A stretch of 7,748 bases of DNA from Methanomicrobiales archaeon (GCA_012797575.1 JAAZOW010000108.1:1-7748), one strand, 5' to 3'; positions 1-6,486 are shown, counted from the first letter of the stretch. Notes: generated by a model not told the origin, from the letters alone. Translations and numbers: made by a program.

Positions 1-2112
1 GACTGGGAACTCACCCCCGAGGCCGCGGATGGTATGCTCACCGCCGCAGATGTCATCACCCTCATCAGGGAACGCAACCCGAAGATACCGATATTCCTGA
101 ACACCGAGAAGCTGGCGATCTCTGCCATACCCCTCGCCGTCATATCCCGGATCGATGGCTACATCTGGAAACTCGAGGATACTCCGGCGTTCATCGCCGG
201 TCACATCAAACGTGCAGCAAAGAACTACCTCTCTGACGTCCTCCCCCCGTTCTTCCAGGGCCTGATGGATTACGTTGAGGAGTACAGGTACTCCTGGCAT
301 ACACCGGGGCACATGGGGGGCGTCGCGTTCCTCAAGAATGCAACAGGTCGTATCTTCTACAATTTTTTCGGTGAGAACACCCTCAGGGCCGATCTCTCGG
401 TCTCGGTGCCTGAGCTCGGATCGCTCCTGAACCATTCCGGCGTCGTCGGGGAGGCGGAGCGCAAGGCCGCGGAGGTCTTCGGGGCAGATCGGACCTACTT
501 TGTCACCGGCGGCACGTCGGCTGCAAACAAGATCGTCTGGCTCGGCACCGTCATCCCGGGCGACGTCGTCCTCGTTGACCGCAACTGCCACAAATCGGTC
601 ATGCATGCGATCATCCTGACCGGTGCCATACCGATCTATCTCGTCCCGACCCGGAACGAGTACGGGATCATCGGTCCCATCCACAGCAGCGAGTTCTGCC
701 CTGAGGTCATCAGGGAGAAGATCGAGGGCTGCCCACTCATAGACGACCCTGCAGCACAGGCGGTAAGGCTTGCCGTGATCACGAACTCCACCTACGATGG
801 GATCTGTTACAACGTGGTGGGGATCGAGAAACAACTGCGGGACCATGTCCCGTACCTCCACTTCGACGAGGCGTGGCTCGCCTACGCCAGGTTCCATCCC
901 CTCTATGCCGGACGATTCGGTATGTATGCACAGGATGCGATCGGCCCGACGGTCTTTGCCACCCAGTCGACCCACAAGGTTCTCGCGGCCTTCTCTCAGG
1001 GTTCAATGCTTCATGTCAGGCAGGGCAGAGGGCCGCCCCTTGACTACTCCCGGTTCAATGAGGCGTTCATGATGTTCACCTCAACCTCTCCCCAGTACAC
1101 CATCATAGCTTCCCTCGATGTCGCGGCCAGGATGATGGCAGGCCACTCTGGAAAGTTCCTCATCGAGGAGGCGATCGATGAGGCTGTGGTGTTTCGGAAG
1201 AAGATGGTGACGGTGGCCGAGGAGATCCGGACGGGTCCTCACCCCGAGGAGAACTACTGGTGGTTCACCGTCTGGCAGCCTGACTGTATCATTGATCAGG
1301 GCGCCGAGAAACCGTTTGGGGAGATGGATGACCGGGTTCTCCGGAACCACGCCGACTGCTGGCTCCTCGAGCCTGATGATCCCTGGCATGGGTTCGACGA
1401 TATCGAGGCGGGTTACGCCATGCTCGACCCCATCAAGGTGACTATCCTCACCCCTGGGATACGGCCGGGCGGTGGCATGGAGGAGTGGGGGATACCGGCG
1501 GGCATCGTCACGAAATATCTCCGAAAAAGCGGGATCGTCGTTGAGAAGACCGGGTACTATTCCTTCCTGGTCCTCTTCACGCTCGGGATCACCAAGGGTA
1601 AGTCTGGGACGCTGCTTGCAGAGCTCTTCCGGTTCAAAGCCCTCTACGACAAAAACAGCCCGCTCGAGGAAGTTTTTCCGGACCTGGTGCAGAAATATCC
1701 AGCCCGGTACTCGAGGCGGGGGCTCCGTGACCTCTGCCAGGAGATGCATGATTACTTGAAGGATACATCGATCACCGACGTCGTCCGGAAGGTCTACGCG
1801 ACGCTGCCCGGGGTGGCGATGACTCCGGCGGAGGCTTACCGTCGTCTGGTGCGCGGAGCGGTTGCAGCTGTGCCCGTGAGCGATATCGAGGAGAGGGTCG
1901 TGGCGGTGATGGTCGTGCCCTATCCGCCTGGCATCCCGGTCATCATGCCGGGGGAGCGGTGCGGCCCGACTACGCGCGCGATCATCGATCTCCTCCTCTC
2001 CATGCAGGAGTTTGATATCCTCTTTCCCGGGTTTGAGAATGAGGTGCATGGGGTGGACACCGTCGCAAGGGACGATCAACAGGTCTACCACATCTACTGC
2101 GTCGAGGAGTAG
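1..2112 (+). CDS. Orn/Lys/Arg decarboxylase, AdiA/LdcI-like (5'-partial)
   Basis: PLP-dependent basic amino acid decarboxylase of the bacterial fold-type I family; it would convert arginine, lysine or ornithine to the amine plus CO2 in the cytoplasm. The frame is open from base 1 (DWELTPEAADG precedes the first Met at 34), and in E. coli LdcI a matching 'DW' lies about 55-60 residues from the N-terminus, so the true start is outside the window and Met34 is internal. Numbering from Met34: end of the wing domain (1-70), HTPGHMGG (89-96), VDRNCHKS, HFDEAW with the PLP-pyridine Asp278, STHK with the Schiff-base Lys315, WHGF (451-454), then the C-terminal domain to about 692. Several stretches (IIGPI, GPTVFAT, HVRxGRG) recall E. 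coli AdiA more than LdcI, so arginine is my preferred substrate, but this is from memory. Ends 10 bp before the convergent transporter gene. Confidence 0.93.
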   Translation, partial: DWELTPEAADGMLTAADVITLIRERNPKIPIFLNTEKLAISAIPLAVISRIDGYIWKLEDTPAFIAGHIKRAAKNYLSDVLPPFFQGLMDYVEEYRYSWHTPGHMGGVAFLKNATGRIFYNFFGENTLRADLSVSVPELGSLLNHSGVVGEAERKAAEVFGADRTYFVTGGTSAANKIVWLGTVIPGDVVLVDRNCHKSVMHAIILTGAIPIYLVPTRNEYGIIGPIHSSEFCPEVIREKIEGCPLIDDPAAQAVRLAVITNSTYDGICYNVVGIEKQLRDHVPYLHFDEAWLAYARFHPLYAGRFGMYAQDAIGPTVFATQSTHKVLAAFSQGSMLHVRQGRGPPLDYSRFNEAFMMFTSTSPQYTIIASLDVAARMMAGHSGKFLIEEAIDEAVVFRKKMVTVAEEIRTGPHPEENYWWFTVWQPDCIIDQGAEKPFGEMDDRVLRNHADCWLLEPDDPWHGFDDIEAGYAMLDPIKVTILTPGIRPGGGMEEWGIPAGIVTKYLRKSGIVVEKTGYYSFLVLFTLGITKGKSGTLLAELFRFKALYDKNSPLEEVFPDLVQKYPARYSRRGLRDLCQEMHDYLKDTSITDVVRKVYATLPGVAMTPAEAYRRLVRGAVAAVPVSDIEERVVAVMVVPYPPGIPVIMPGERCGPTTRAIIDLLLSMQEFDILFPGFENEVHGVDTVARDDQQVYHIYCVEE

Positions 2113-2122
2113 GAGGGCAGGA

Positions 2123-3505
2123 TCACGCGCGCACCCGGCCCCGGGCGAGCGAGGCGAATATGCCAAAGACGCAGAGGATGGTAAAGATCACGAATGTCAC
2201 ATGGAGGCAGGCCATGAAGGGGGCCTGGACCTCGGGACAGATCTGGGTGGTGCCGATGAGGAGGGCAAAGATGACGGTGACGATAGCAAGGGAGAGCATC
2301 ATACCGGTCGTCCGCATGGTGGCGAGCATCCCAGACGCAACGCCGTAGAGTGACCGGTCGACCGAAGTCATGACGGCGTTCGTGTTCGGTGAAGCGAAGA
2401 GGGCGAATCCGAACCCAAGGAGGATAAGGCTTGCTACGACACGGGGTATCGGGGTCTCGGCTGTGAGAAACGTGAGGAGGGCAAGGCCGAGGGTTATGAT
2501 CGCCATCCCGGCCGACGCGACGTACTGCGGCTCAATCCGATCGGAGAGTCTTCCGGCTGGGGTAGCAAAGATCGCCTGGATGATCGGTTGCGTGATCAGG
2601 ATGAGTCCGGCGGTGCCAGGATCGAGTCCCCTGACCACCTGGAGGTAGAGGGAGAGGAGGAAGGCAACAGCGAACGTTGCGCTGAAGTTTATCAGAGCGG
2701 CGAGGTTTGAGAGAGCAAAGGCCCTGTTCGATGTAAGGAGCGGGATGTCGAGGACCGGGTCCTGCGTCCGGGTCTCCCAGGCGTAGAAGATTCCGGCGAG
2801 CACAGCGCCGATGATGAGCGCCATAATGCCGATGGGGTCCGGGAGGTGCGAGAACCCGTACATCACGGCAAGGAGCATCATACTGTAGAAGATCGAGCCA
2901 GGGATATCGAACCGTTCTCCGCGCGCGTCGGCCCACTCCTCATCCAGATGGCGGTGGATCTGGTAGATGATGTATATGCCAAGGGGGATATTCGTGAGGA
3001 AGATGCTCCGCCAGGTGAGGAATTCGGTGAGGTAGCCGCCGAGGAATGGCCCGATGGAAAGGCCGATGAAGACAGCGGTTACATTGACCCCGAGCGCCTG
3101 CCCCCGCTCCTCGATCGGGAAGACCGAGGTTATCATGGCGATCCCGGTGCCGTAGATCATGGCACTTCCTATGCCCTCGATGAACCGGAAGGTGATGAGC
3201 ATAGGTCCCGATGTCGCAAGCGCCGCGAGCAGCGCTGATACGGTGAATATGATCACGCCAAGGGTGAAGATCCGCTTGCGCCCGTATATATCAGCGTACC
3301 GGCCGAACGGGACGAGAAACATAGCGGTTGCAAGGAGGTATGATGAGGCCACGAGGCTCAGTGAGATGGCGTCGAGGGCGAACTCGTTAGCGATGGAGGG
3401 GAGGGCGATGTTCACCGCCGAGCTCATGAATGGGGTGAGGAACGCAGCCAGAGTGGCAATGATGAGGACGATCCGGCGCTGGACGATATCGGGGGTGGTG
3501 GTCAT
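2123..3505 (-). CDS. MFS transporter, DHA2 (EmrB/QacA-like) drug:H+ antiporter family
   Basis: Integral membrane protein of 460 residues, the usual size for the 14-helix DHA2 branch of the major facilitator superfamily, which exports drugs or metabolites in exchange for protons. Visible signatures are an opening helix with the SSAVNIALPSIA pattern (28-39), motif A GRYADIYGRKR (68-78), an antiporter motif C-like GxxxGPxxGGYL (148-159) and WRSIFLTNIPLG (165-176), which is typical of DHA2 proteins. Hydrophobic segments continue to the C-terminus, which ends in a basic tail (RGRVRA). Start ATG at 3505 is the first Met before the hydrophobic region; a TATA-like element lies about 45 bp upstream. 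It is convergent with the decarboxylase, and no regulator gene is adjacent. The substrate cannot be predicted, and I see no frameshift. Confidence 0.93.
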   Translation of the reverse strand: MTTTPDIVQRRIVLIIATLAAFLTPFMSSAVNIALPSIANEFALDAISLSLVASSYLLATAMFLVPFGRYADIYGRKRIFTLGVIIFTVSALLAALATSGPMLITFRFIEGIGSAMIYGTGIAMITSVFPIEERGQALGVNVTAVFIGLSIGPFLGGYLTEFLTWRSIFLTNIPLGIYIIYQIHRHLDEEWADARGERFDIPGSIFYSMMLLAVMYGFSHLPDPIGIMALIIGAVLAGIFYAWETRTQDPVLDIPLLTSNRAFALSNLAALINFSATFAVAFLLSLYLQVVRGLDPGTAGLILITQPIIQAIFATPAGRLSDRIEPQYVASAGMAIITLGLALLTFLTAETPIPRVVASLILLGFGFALFASPNTNAVMTSVDRSLYGVASGMLATMRTTGMMLSLAIVTVIFALLIGTTQICPEVQAPFMACLHVTFVIFTILCVFGIFASLARGRVRA

Positions 3506-3546
3506 GAAGATTCCTGTTTTACTACTGAAAGTTTAGAGAGACTTGA

Positions 3547-3558
3547 GAATAAAGTGTT
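3547..3558 (-). promoter_or_regulatory. Candidate archaeal TATA box for the MFS transporter gene
   Basis: On the minus strand an AT-rich CTTTATT (3554-3548) stands about 45 bp before the ATG at 3505 in otherwise GC-richer DNA. With the usual TATA-to-start distance of about 25 bp, transcription would begin near 3525 and leave a leader of about 20 nt. No clear BRE is visible, so this is position-based inference. Confidence 0.3.
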
Positions 3559-3640
3559 GCGATTCAGCACTTCCACAGAACCCTGGTCCCCGACAGCGAC
3601 CCTGCGGTAGCGGTCAGAAGGGTGGAGGAGATGTATTCGC

Positions 3641-3656
3641 CCGTAGGGTGCTACGG
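3641..3656. repeat. Short perfect hairpin in the transporter/CxxC-gene spacer
   Basis: CCGTAG-GGTG-CTACGG is a 6-bp perfect inverted repeat with a 4-nt loop, about 70 bp beyond the end of the minus-strand gene cluster. No T-run follows on the minus strand, so it is not a standard terminator. The 221-bp spacer 3506-3726 otherwise holds only the TATA-like element and a doubtful 67-codon ORF. Confidence 0.35.
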
Positions 3657-3726
3657 ATGAGAACAGTCTACTCACGAGGGCAGGCGGAGAGCGAGCCCCC
3701 GCCATGGTGCCCCCATCAAGCTCCTT

Positions 3727-4002
3727 TCACCCTGAGGTCGCCTTGTACTCATGCATCAGGGCATCACCGTACGCCCCTCTCTTCTTCGTTGGTATGTAGT
3801 TGAAGGCGCCGGTCCTCTCGAGGAGCTCTGCGCGGATGGCGGCATCATCCTCCAGGCGCAACTTCCTCACGCTATCGATGATCACCTCAAGCTGGTTGAT
3901 GCCGGTTGCCTTCCCATCCACCAGGATCGTCCGAATCTTGATCGTCTCCGGTTTGATCCCGCCACAGACGGTGCAGTAGTCACCTTCCTTCTCGCCTGCC
4001 AT
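3727..4002 (-). CDS. Small conserved-looking CxxC protein, function unknown
   Basis: A 91-residue soluble protein without signal peptide or membrane segment. The N-terminus has a CxxC pair (Cys10, Cys13, context YCTVCGG), then a beta-rich stretch with a VDGKATGINQL pattern (about 29-39), an acidic/basic helical middle (LRLEDDAAIRAELLERTG) and a NYIPTKKxxxYxDALMHEY tail. The pattern resembles a small family I recall from anaerobic archaea and bacteria, but I cannot name it and give no function. The CxxC could bind metal or act as a thiol pair. It begins 5 bp after the stop of the upstream cupin gene, with a purine-rich GGGGGAG stretch overlapping that stop, so it is almost certainly the last gene of the cupin/NapH-like/cupin operon. 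The ATG at 4002 fits this spacing. Confidence 0.8.
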   Translation of the reverse strand: MAGEKEGDYCTVCGGIKPETIKIRTILVDGKATGINQLEVIIDSVRKLRLEDDAAIRAELLERTGAFNYIPTKKRGAYGDALMHEYKATSG

Positions 4003-4007
4003 ATACC

Positions 4008-4346
4008 CTAGCTCCCCCGGATCATCGTAAGCGACATTTTGAACCGCGTTACGGCGGAGAGGGCGTGGGGAGCGTTCGCCGGGAAGATGATCGTCTCGCC
4101 AGCACTCATCTGGTACGTCTCTCCATCGAGCCAGACCTCACACTCTCCGTCGAGTATCGTCACCACCGCATCGTATGGCGCGGTGTGTTCCGAGAGCCCC
4201 TCATCCTCGTCGAACGAGAAAAGGGTTATACTTCCCGATCGGTTGTTTATGATCATTCGGCTCGCCACGGTCCCGTCCTGATAGGCGACGAGATCGGGTA
4301 ACTTGAGGACCTTCCCCCGCAGGTCTGCACGTTTCTCTTTAGGCAT
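4008..4346 (-). CDS. Small single-domain cupin protein (second of two in the operon)
   Basis: A 112-residue protein with one cupin beta-barrel, soluble and cytoplasmic. Motif 1 is GLSEHTAPYDAVVTILDGECEVWLDGE (about 50-76): His54 is present, the second His of the usual HxH is Ala56, and Asp59 takes the next position. Motif 2 is AGETIIFPANAPHALSA, with His94. This His/Asp/His layout is seen in many small cupin_2 proteins. It could hold a metal with fewer than the classical four ligands, or act without one; enzyme and sensor roles are both possible. It starts 39 bp after the NapH-like gene and is followed within 5 bp by the CxxC gene. A 12-bp palindrome overlaps its start codon, and an ATAAA 20-24 bp upstream might give a near-leaderless internal transcript. 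No strong ribosome binding site is seen. Confidence 0.88.
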   Translation of the reverse strand: MPKEKRADLRGKVLKLPDLVAYQDGTVASRMIINNRSGSITLFSFDEDEGLSEHTAPYDAVVTILDGECEVWLDGETYQMSAGETIIFPANAPHALSAVTRFKMSLTMIRGS

Positions 4347-4357
4347 TGGTATACCAA
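4346..4357. promoter_or_regulatory. 12-bp perfect palindrome at the start of the second cupin gene
   Basis: TTGGTATACCAA is a perfect palindrome that includes the A of the start codon of the minus-strand cupin. Directly upstream is a minus-strand ATAAA (4370-4366) at a distance that would place an archaeal transcription start within the palindrome. This is the geometry of a repressor operator, but no regulator is known and a chance palindrome is possible. Confidence 0.35.
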
Positions 4358-4385
4358 CCTGTCCCTTTATCCTATTGCTTTCTGC

Positions 4386-5177
4386 CTATGTAAGCTTCTC
4401 ATCTTTCCGTCCGTAGACGAGCGCTCCATCCACAAGGCAGGCGTCTGTGCACCGGCCACAGAGATAACACTCCCCGAGCCGGGCAGTGGGGTCTGCCTCC
4501 CCGGTCGGGCATACCTGCTCGCACCTCCCACAGTTGATGCAGGCATCCGTCCGCCGGATCTGGTAGAGTGCCTTTGACGCCGCGGGGGCGAGTAGAGCAC
4601 CGTATGGGCAGATATAGCGGCAGAATGGTCGATAAATTGTGGCAGAGAGGAGGATGATCCCAAGGAAGATGAAGAATGATACGGTCATGACCGCGATGTG
4701 GAAGAAGGCCGGTAGACCGATGAGTGCAAGGAGATCCACCGAGAGACCAAGACCTGCGGCGAGGAATATGACAAAGACTCCGGCCCTGACCGTAACCGGG
4801 GTTCGGCTCTCAGCACGGCCGCGTTTCTTCACTGGCACGAGGTACATCAGCTCCTGGACGGCTCCGGCCGGGCAGACCTGTCCGCATATGATCCTGCCAA
4901 AGATCAGGGCAAGGGCGATGAAGACCAGAAGCGCACCGAGCGCAGCAGGAATCGGTGATCCGAGCGCCACCGTATCTCCAAGGACGACCATCTGCAGTTG
5001 GTAGGGGAAGACCGGAGCGAAGACCAGGAATCCGAGGAGTACCGAGATGACGAGGAATGGCATCGCCCGCTGCCGGGTGAACCGGCCCGAATGCCAGAGC
5101 CAGATGAGGGTGATGAATGCGAGGAGACCGTAGATGAAGCCTACGGCCTTCGGTATCGACTCAACGACCATTGTCAC
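4386..5177 (-). CDS. NapH-like membrane 4Fe-4S polyferredoxin
   Basis: Membrane-bound electron-transfer protein of 263 residues resembling the NapH/NosR-C-terminal/CcoG type (Fer4_5 domain). About five hydrophobic segments are visible (roughly 11-29, 40-58, 78-95, 132-152, 160-180). Two Cx3CP motifs mark the membrane-proximal part: CGQVCPAGAVQE (Cys98/102) and CRYICPYGALL (Cys186/190). Two cytoplasmic-type ferredoxin motifs follow: Cys213/216/219/223 with the usual Pro, and Cys237/240/243/247, where Pro is replaced (CLVDG). The GTG at 5177 overlaps the upstream cupin stop as GTGA, with AAGG 5 nt before it; an ATG at 5171 is the alternative, with 11-nt spacing. Relatives pass electrons between a membrane carrier and a periplasmic or cytoplasmic enzyme; the partner here is unknown, and the siroheme protein 1.4 kb upstream is a guess. 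Confidence 0.92.
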   Translation of the reverse strand: MTMVVESIPKAVGFIYGLLAFITLIWLWHSGRFTRQRAMPFLVISVLLGFLVFAPVFPYQLQMVVLGDTVALGSPIPAALGALLVFIALALIFGRIICGQVCPAGAVQELMYLVPVKKRGRAESRTPVTVRAGVFVIFLAAGLGLSVDLLALIGLPAFFHIAVMTVSFFIFLGIILLSATIYRPFCRYICPYGALLAPAASKALYQIRRTDACINCGRCEQVCPTGEADPTARLGECYLCGRCTDACLVDGALVYGRKDEKLT

Positions 5178-5512
5178 AGCAGCCTTGTGCTGCTCGTTGG
5201 GCGCGGAACCTTCACCACGAGCACCTTGAAGGTTTGGTCGCTCTCGTTGATCCAGCGGTGCGGTATCTTTGCCGGACTCTCAACCAGGTGATCCTTCCCG
5301 ACCTCTGCGCGCTCATCGCCGATCTCGACGATACCGGTTCCCTCGAGGACGTAGAAGAAGACGTCCACCGGCGTTATGTGCTTCTTGAGCGCCTCTTTTG
5401 GCGCAAGCGTGATCACCACAGCAGTCGCGTGCTCGGTATCGTAGACCCTCCGGGCATCGACGTTGTGCGGGGTCTTGCTGATCGGCTCTCTCGATATATC
5501 AACAATCTTCAT
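5174..5512 (-). CDS. Small single-domain cupin protein (first of two in the operon)
   Basis: A single cupin barrel of 112 residues from ATG 5512, soluble. Motif 1 reads ALKKHITPVDVFFYVLEGTGIVEIG: His45 is kept, the second His of HxH is Thr47 and Asp50 follows. Motif 2 is VGKDHLVESPAKIPHRWINES, with His85 and the late Asn. The open frame reaches 5548, but ATG 5512 is chosen because GGAG (5525-5522) sits 9 nt before it; the ATG at 5521 directly abuts GGAG, and a start at 5548 would lie inside the TATA region. It is the first gene after the best promoter in the window and its stop overlaps the NapH-like start. The second cupin beyond the NapH-like gene has the same altered metal motif, suggesting a related pair. 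Function unknown; metal binding is possible but unproved. Confidence 0.88.
   Translation of the reverse strand: MKIVDISREPISKTPHNVDARRVYDTEHATAVVITLAPKEALKKHITPVDVFFYVLEGTGIVEIGDERAEVGKDHLVESPAKIPHRWINESDQTFKVLVVKVPRPTSSTRLL
5178..5194 (-). promoter_or_regulatory. Hairpin holding the ribosome binding site of the NapH-like gene
   Basis: On the minus strand AGCAGC-ACAAG-GCTGCT forms a 6-bp perfect stem with a 5-nt loop, directly before GTG 5177. The AAGG ribosome binding site lies across the loop and first stem base. The hairpin is inside the last codons of the cupin gene, so ribosomes finishing the cupin would open it. This suggests translational coupling, by inference. Confidence 0.4.
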
Positions 5513-5518
5513 AGCGTC

Positions 5519-5562
5519 CATCTCCAGTAGAATACAATACCCGCACAATATTTATCTTTGCG
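5519..5562 (-). promoter_or_regulatory. BRE/TATA promoter and RBS of the cupin/NapH-like/cupin/CxxC operon
   Basis: Reading the minus strand, CGCAAAGA (BRE-like) leads into TAAATATT (5554-5547), a good methanogen-type TATA box in GC-rich surroundings. A start about 25 bp downstream would fall near 5525-5530, just before the GGAG ribosome binding site (5525-5522) and ATG 5512. The short leader supports the 5512 start. Confidence 0.55.
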
Positions 5563-5582
5563 GGGCTCTCGGGGTGGAGTGC

Positions 5583-5611
5583 CCGTCCCCGCACCGATGG
5601 GCGTGGGACGG
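5583..5611 (-). terminator. GC-rich hairpin just after the DUF2115 gene
   Basis: CCGTCCC (5583-5589) pairs perfectly with GGGACGG (5605-5611). The stem continues with CGC/GCG past one bulged T, giving 10 bp around an 8-nt loop. It begins one base after the DUF2115 stop codon on the minus strand. No U-tract follows, whereas archaeal terminators are usually U-rich, so it may instead be an RNA-processing or stability element. Confidence 0.35.
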
Positions 5612-5612
5612 T

Positions 5613-6386
5613 TCACCCTTTGTAGTTCGTCCAGTAGTTTGCCAAGCATTCCTGCCGCCTCCGCTCCAGGCGGCGGGCTCGCATCTCCGGATATGTCGGC
5701 TCTGTGCTCTGGATCGCCGGGCAGTAGGGGCAGAGAGCGTAGGGGACATCGTCGGCCATATCCCTGACCGGACAGAGGTAGGTCCCCTCCCACTCGTCGA
5801 CGATCTGCCCGCCGGGGAAGGGGGTGCCGACCGGGTGGGCAGGCTCAGTGAGGACGAACATGGTAAATCCGGCGAGGAGATACTTCAGGTAGAGGTACTT
5901 CGGGTCTTTCTCCCGGGCCCTCTCGGTGCAGGCCTCTGCAACCATGGTCCAGTAGGCAGGGTGCGCCGGGGGATCATCCAACCCCTGGTTCGCGCCGTTG
6001 CGTGAAAGGAGTACCAGGCGGTGGTGCGCACCGAAGATCTCCTCTCTGACGCTTTCAAGAAGGTGATCGCGATAGTTCACTGGAAGGTTCTCGACCTTCT
6101 GCTGGAACCGGGCATTCATCAACTCGAGATCGCGGAGGTGGTACGCTCCCACTTCGTCGGCGAGGATGTGGAGGAGAGCGCCTTTCGTCTTCGCATCCCG
6201 CATCTGGCGGCAGGTCGACCGGATTGCCGCTGCCGAGGTCCCGCCGTCACGGGTATCCTCCCCAGGGTCAACGGCGAAGGGATCGGTGAGGAGGGAGTAG
6301 ACCTCGCCTGCGCCAGCGTCGGACGGTTCGCAGCCTTTTCGGCCAAAGAATCTGAAAATTCGCTCCAGGATCGTCTGTAACCGCAT
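5613..6386 (-). CDS. DUF2115 (UPF0305) family protein with C-terminal Cys cluster
   Basis: A 257-residue soluble protein that I assign to DUF2115/UPF0305, a family of unknown function found mainly in methanogens. The recognisable part is C-terminal: a HPVGTPFPGGQIV stretch (184-196), then YLCPVRDMADDVPYALCPYCPAIQ (203-226), whose Cys205, Cys219 and Cys222 form a C-x13-C-x2-C pattern that could bind zinc or an Fe-S cluster. The middle is mostly helical, and residues 20-55 look like a low-complexity, Gly/Asp-rich linker. ATG 6386 has a clear AGGTGA ribosome binding site (6396-6391) 4 nt upstream. It stands alone between spacers of 206 bp from the reductase and 100 bp from the cupin start, and has its own promoter candidate with an inverted repeat, so it may be its own transcription unit. 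The function is not known. Confidence 0.85.
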   Translation of the reverse strand: MRLQTILERIFRFFGRKGCEPSDAGAGEVYSLLTDPFAVDPGEDTRDGGTSAAAIRSTCRQMRDAKTKGALLHILADEVGAYHLRDLELMNARFQQKVENLPVNYRDHLLESVREEIFGAHHRLVLLSRNGANQGLDDPPAHPAYWTMVAEACTERAREKDPKYLYLKYLLAGFTMFVLTEPAHPVGTPFPGGQIVDEWEGTYLCPVRDMADDVPYALCPYCPAIQSTEPTYPEMRARRLERRRQECLANYWTNYKG

Positions 6387-6396
6387 AGTGTCACCT
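6387..6396 (-). promoter_or_regulatory. Ribosome binding site of the DUF2115 gene
   Basis: AGGTGA on the minus strand (6396-6391), 4 nt before ATG 6386, is complementary to the archaeal 16S rRNA tail. It is the clearest such site in the window and fixes the start. Confidence 0.65.
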
Positions 6397-6426
6397 GGGT
6401 TCTCTGGATAGATGTAGGATTCGAGA

Positions 6427-6486
6427 AGATTTAGTTTGTGGGGTGTGAGAGACGGGGATGGTCATTCCATCTCGCACGCCCCACAA
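6427..6486 (-). promoter_or_regulatory. Imperfect inverted repeat abutting a TATA-like element upstream of DUF2115
   Basis: TTGTGGGG (6436-6443) is matched by CCCCACAA (6479-6486), and the repeat continues inward with GTG/CAC and GAGA/TCTC, separated by single mismatches. An inner GATGG/CCATC pair is also possible. Directly downstream on the minus strand is ACTAAATC (6435-6428), a TATA-like sequence about 45 bp before ATG 6386. The repeat therefore covers the expected BRE and upstream region. A regulator-binding site is the likeliest reading; a terminator for the reductase gene is less likely because no U-run follows. Confidence 0.4.

Noticed and set aside
1081..2166. 361-codon minus-strand ORF opposite the decarboxylase
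   Set aside because: It is a mirror frame of a confidently identified enzyme, with a His/Arg/Pro-rich product that resembles no protein.
5519..5548. Longer start for the first cupin at 5548 or 5521
   Set aside because: 5548 falls in the TATA box and 5521 directly abuts the GGAG site; 5512 has proper spacing and the family-like MKIVDI start.
5463..6005. 180-codon plus-strand ORF opposite the DUF2115 and cupin genes
   Set aside because: It spans the cupin promoter and the DUF2115 C-terminus in antisense, with no recognisable domain.
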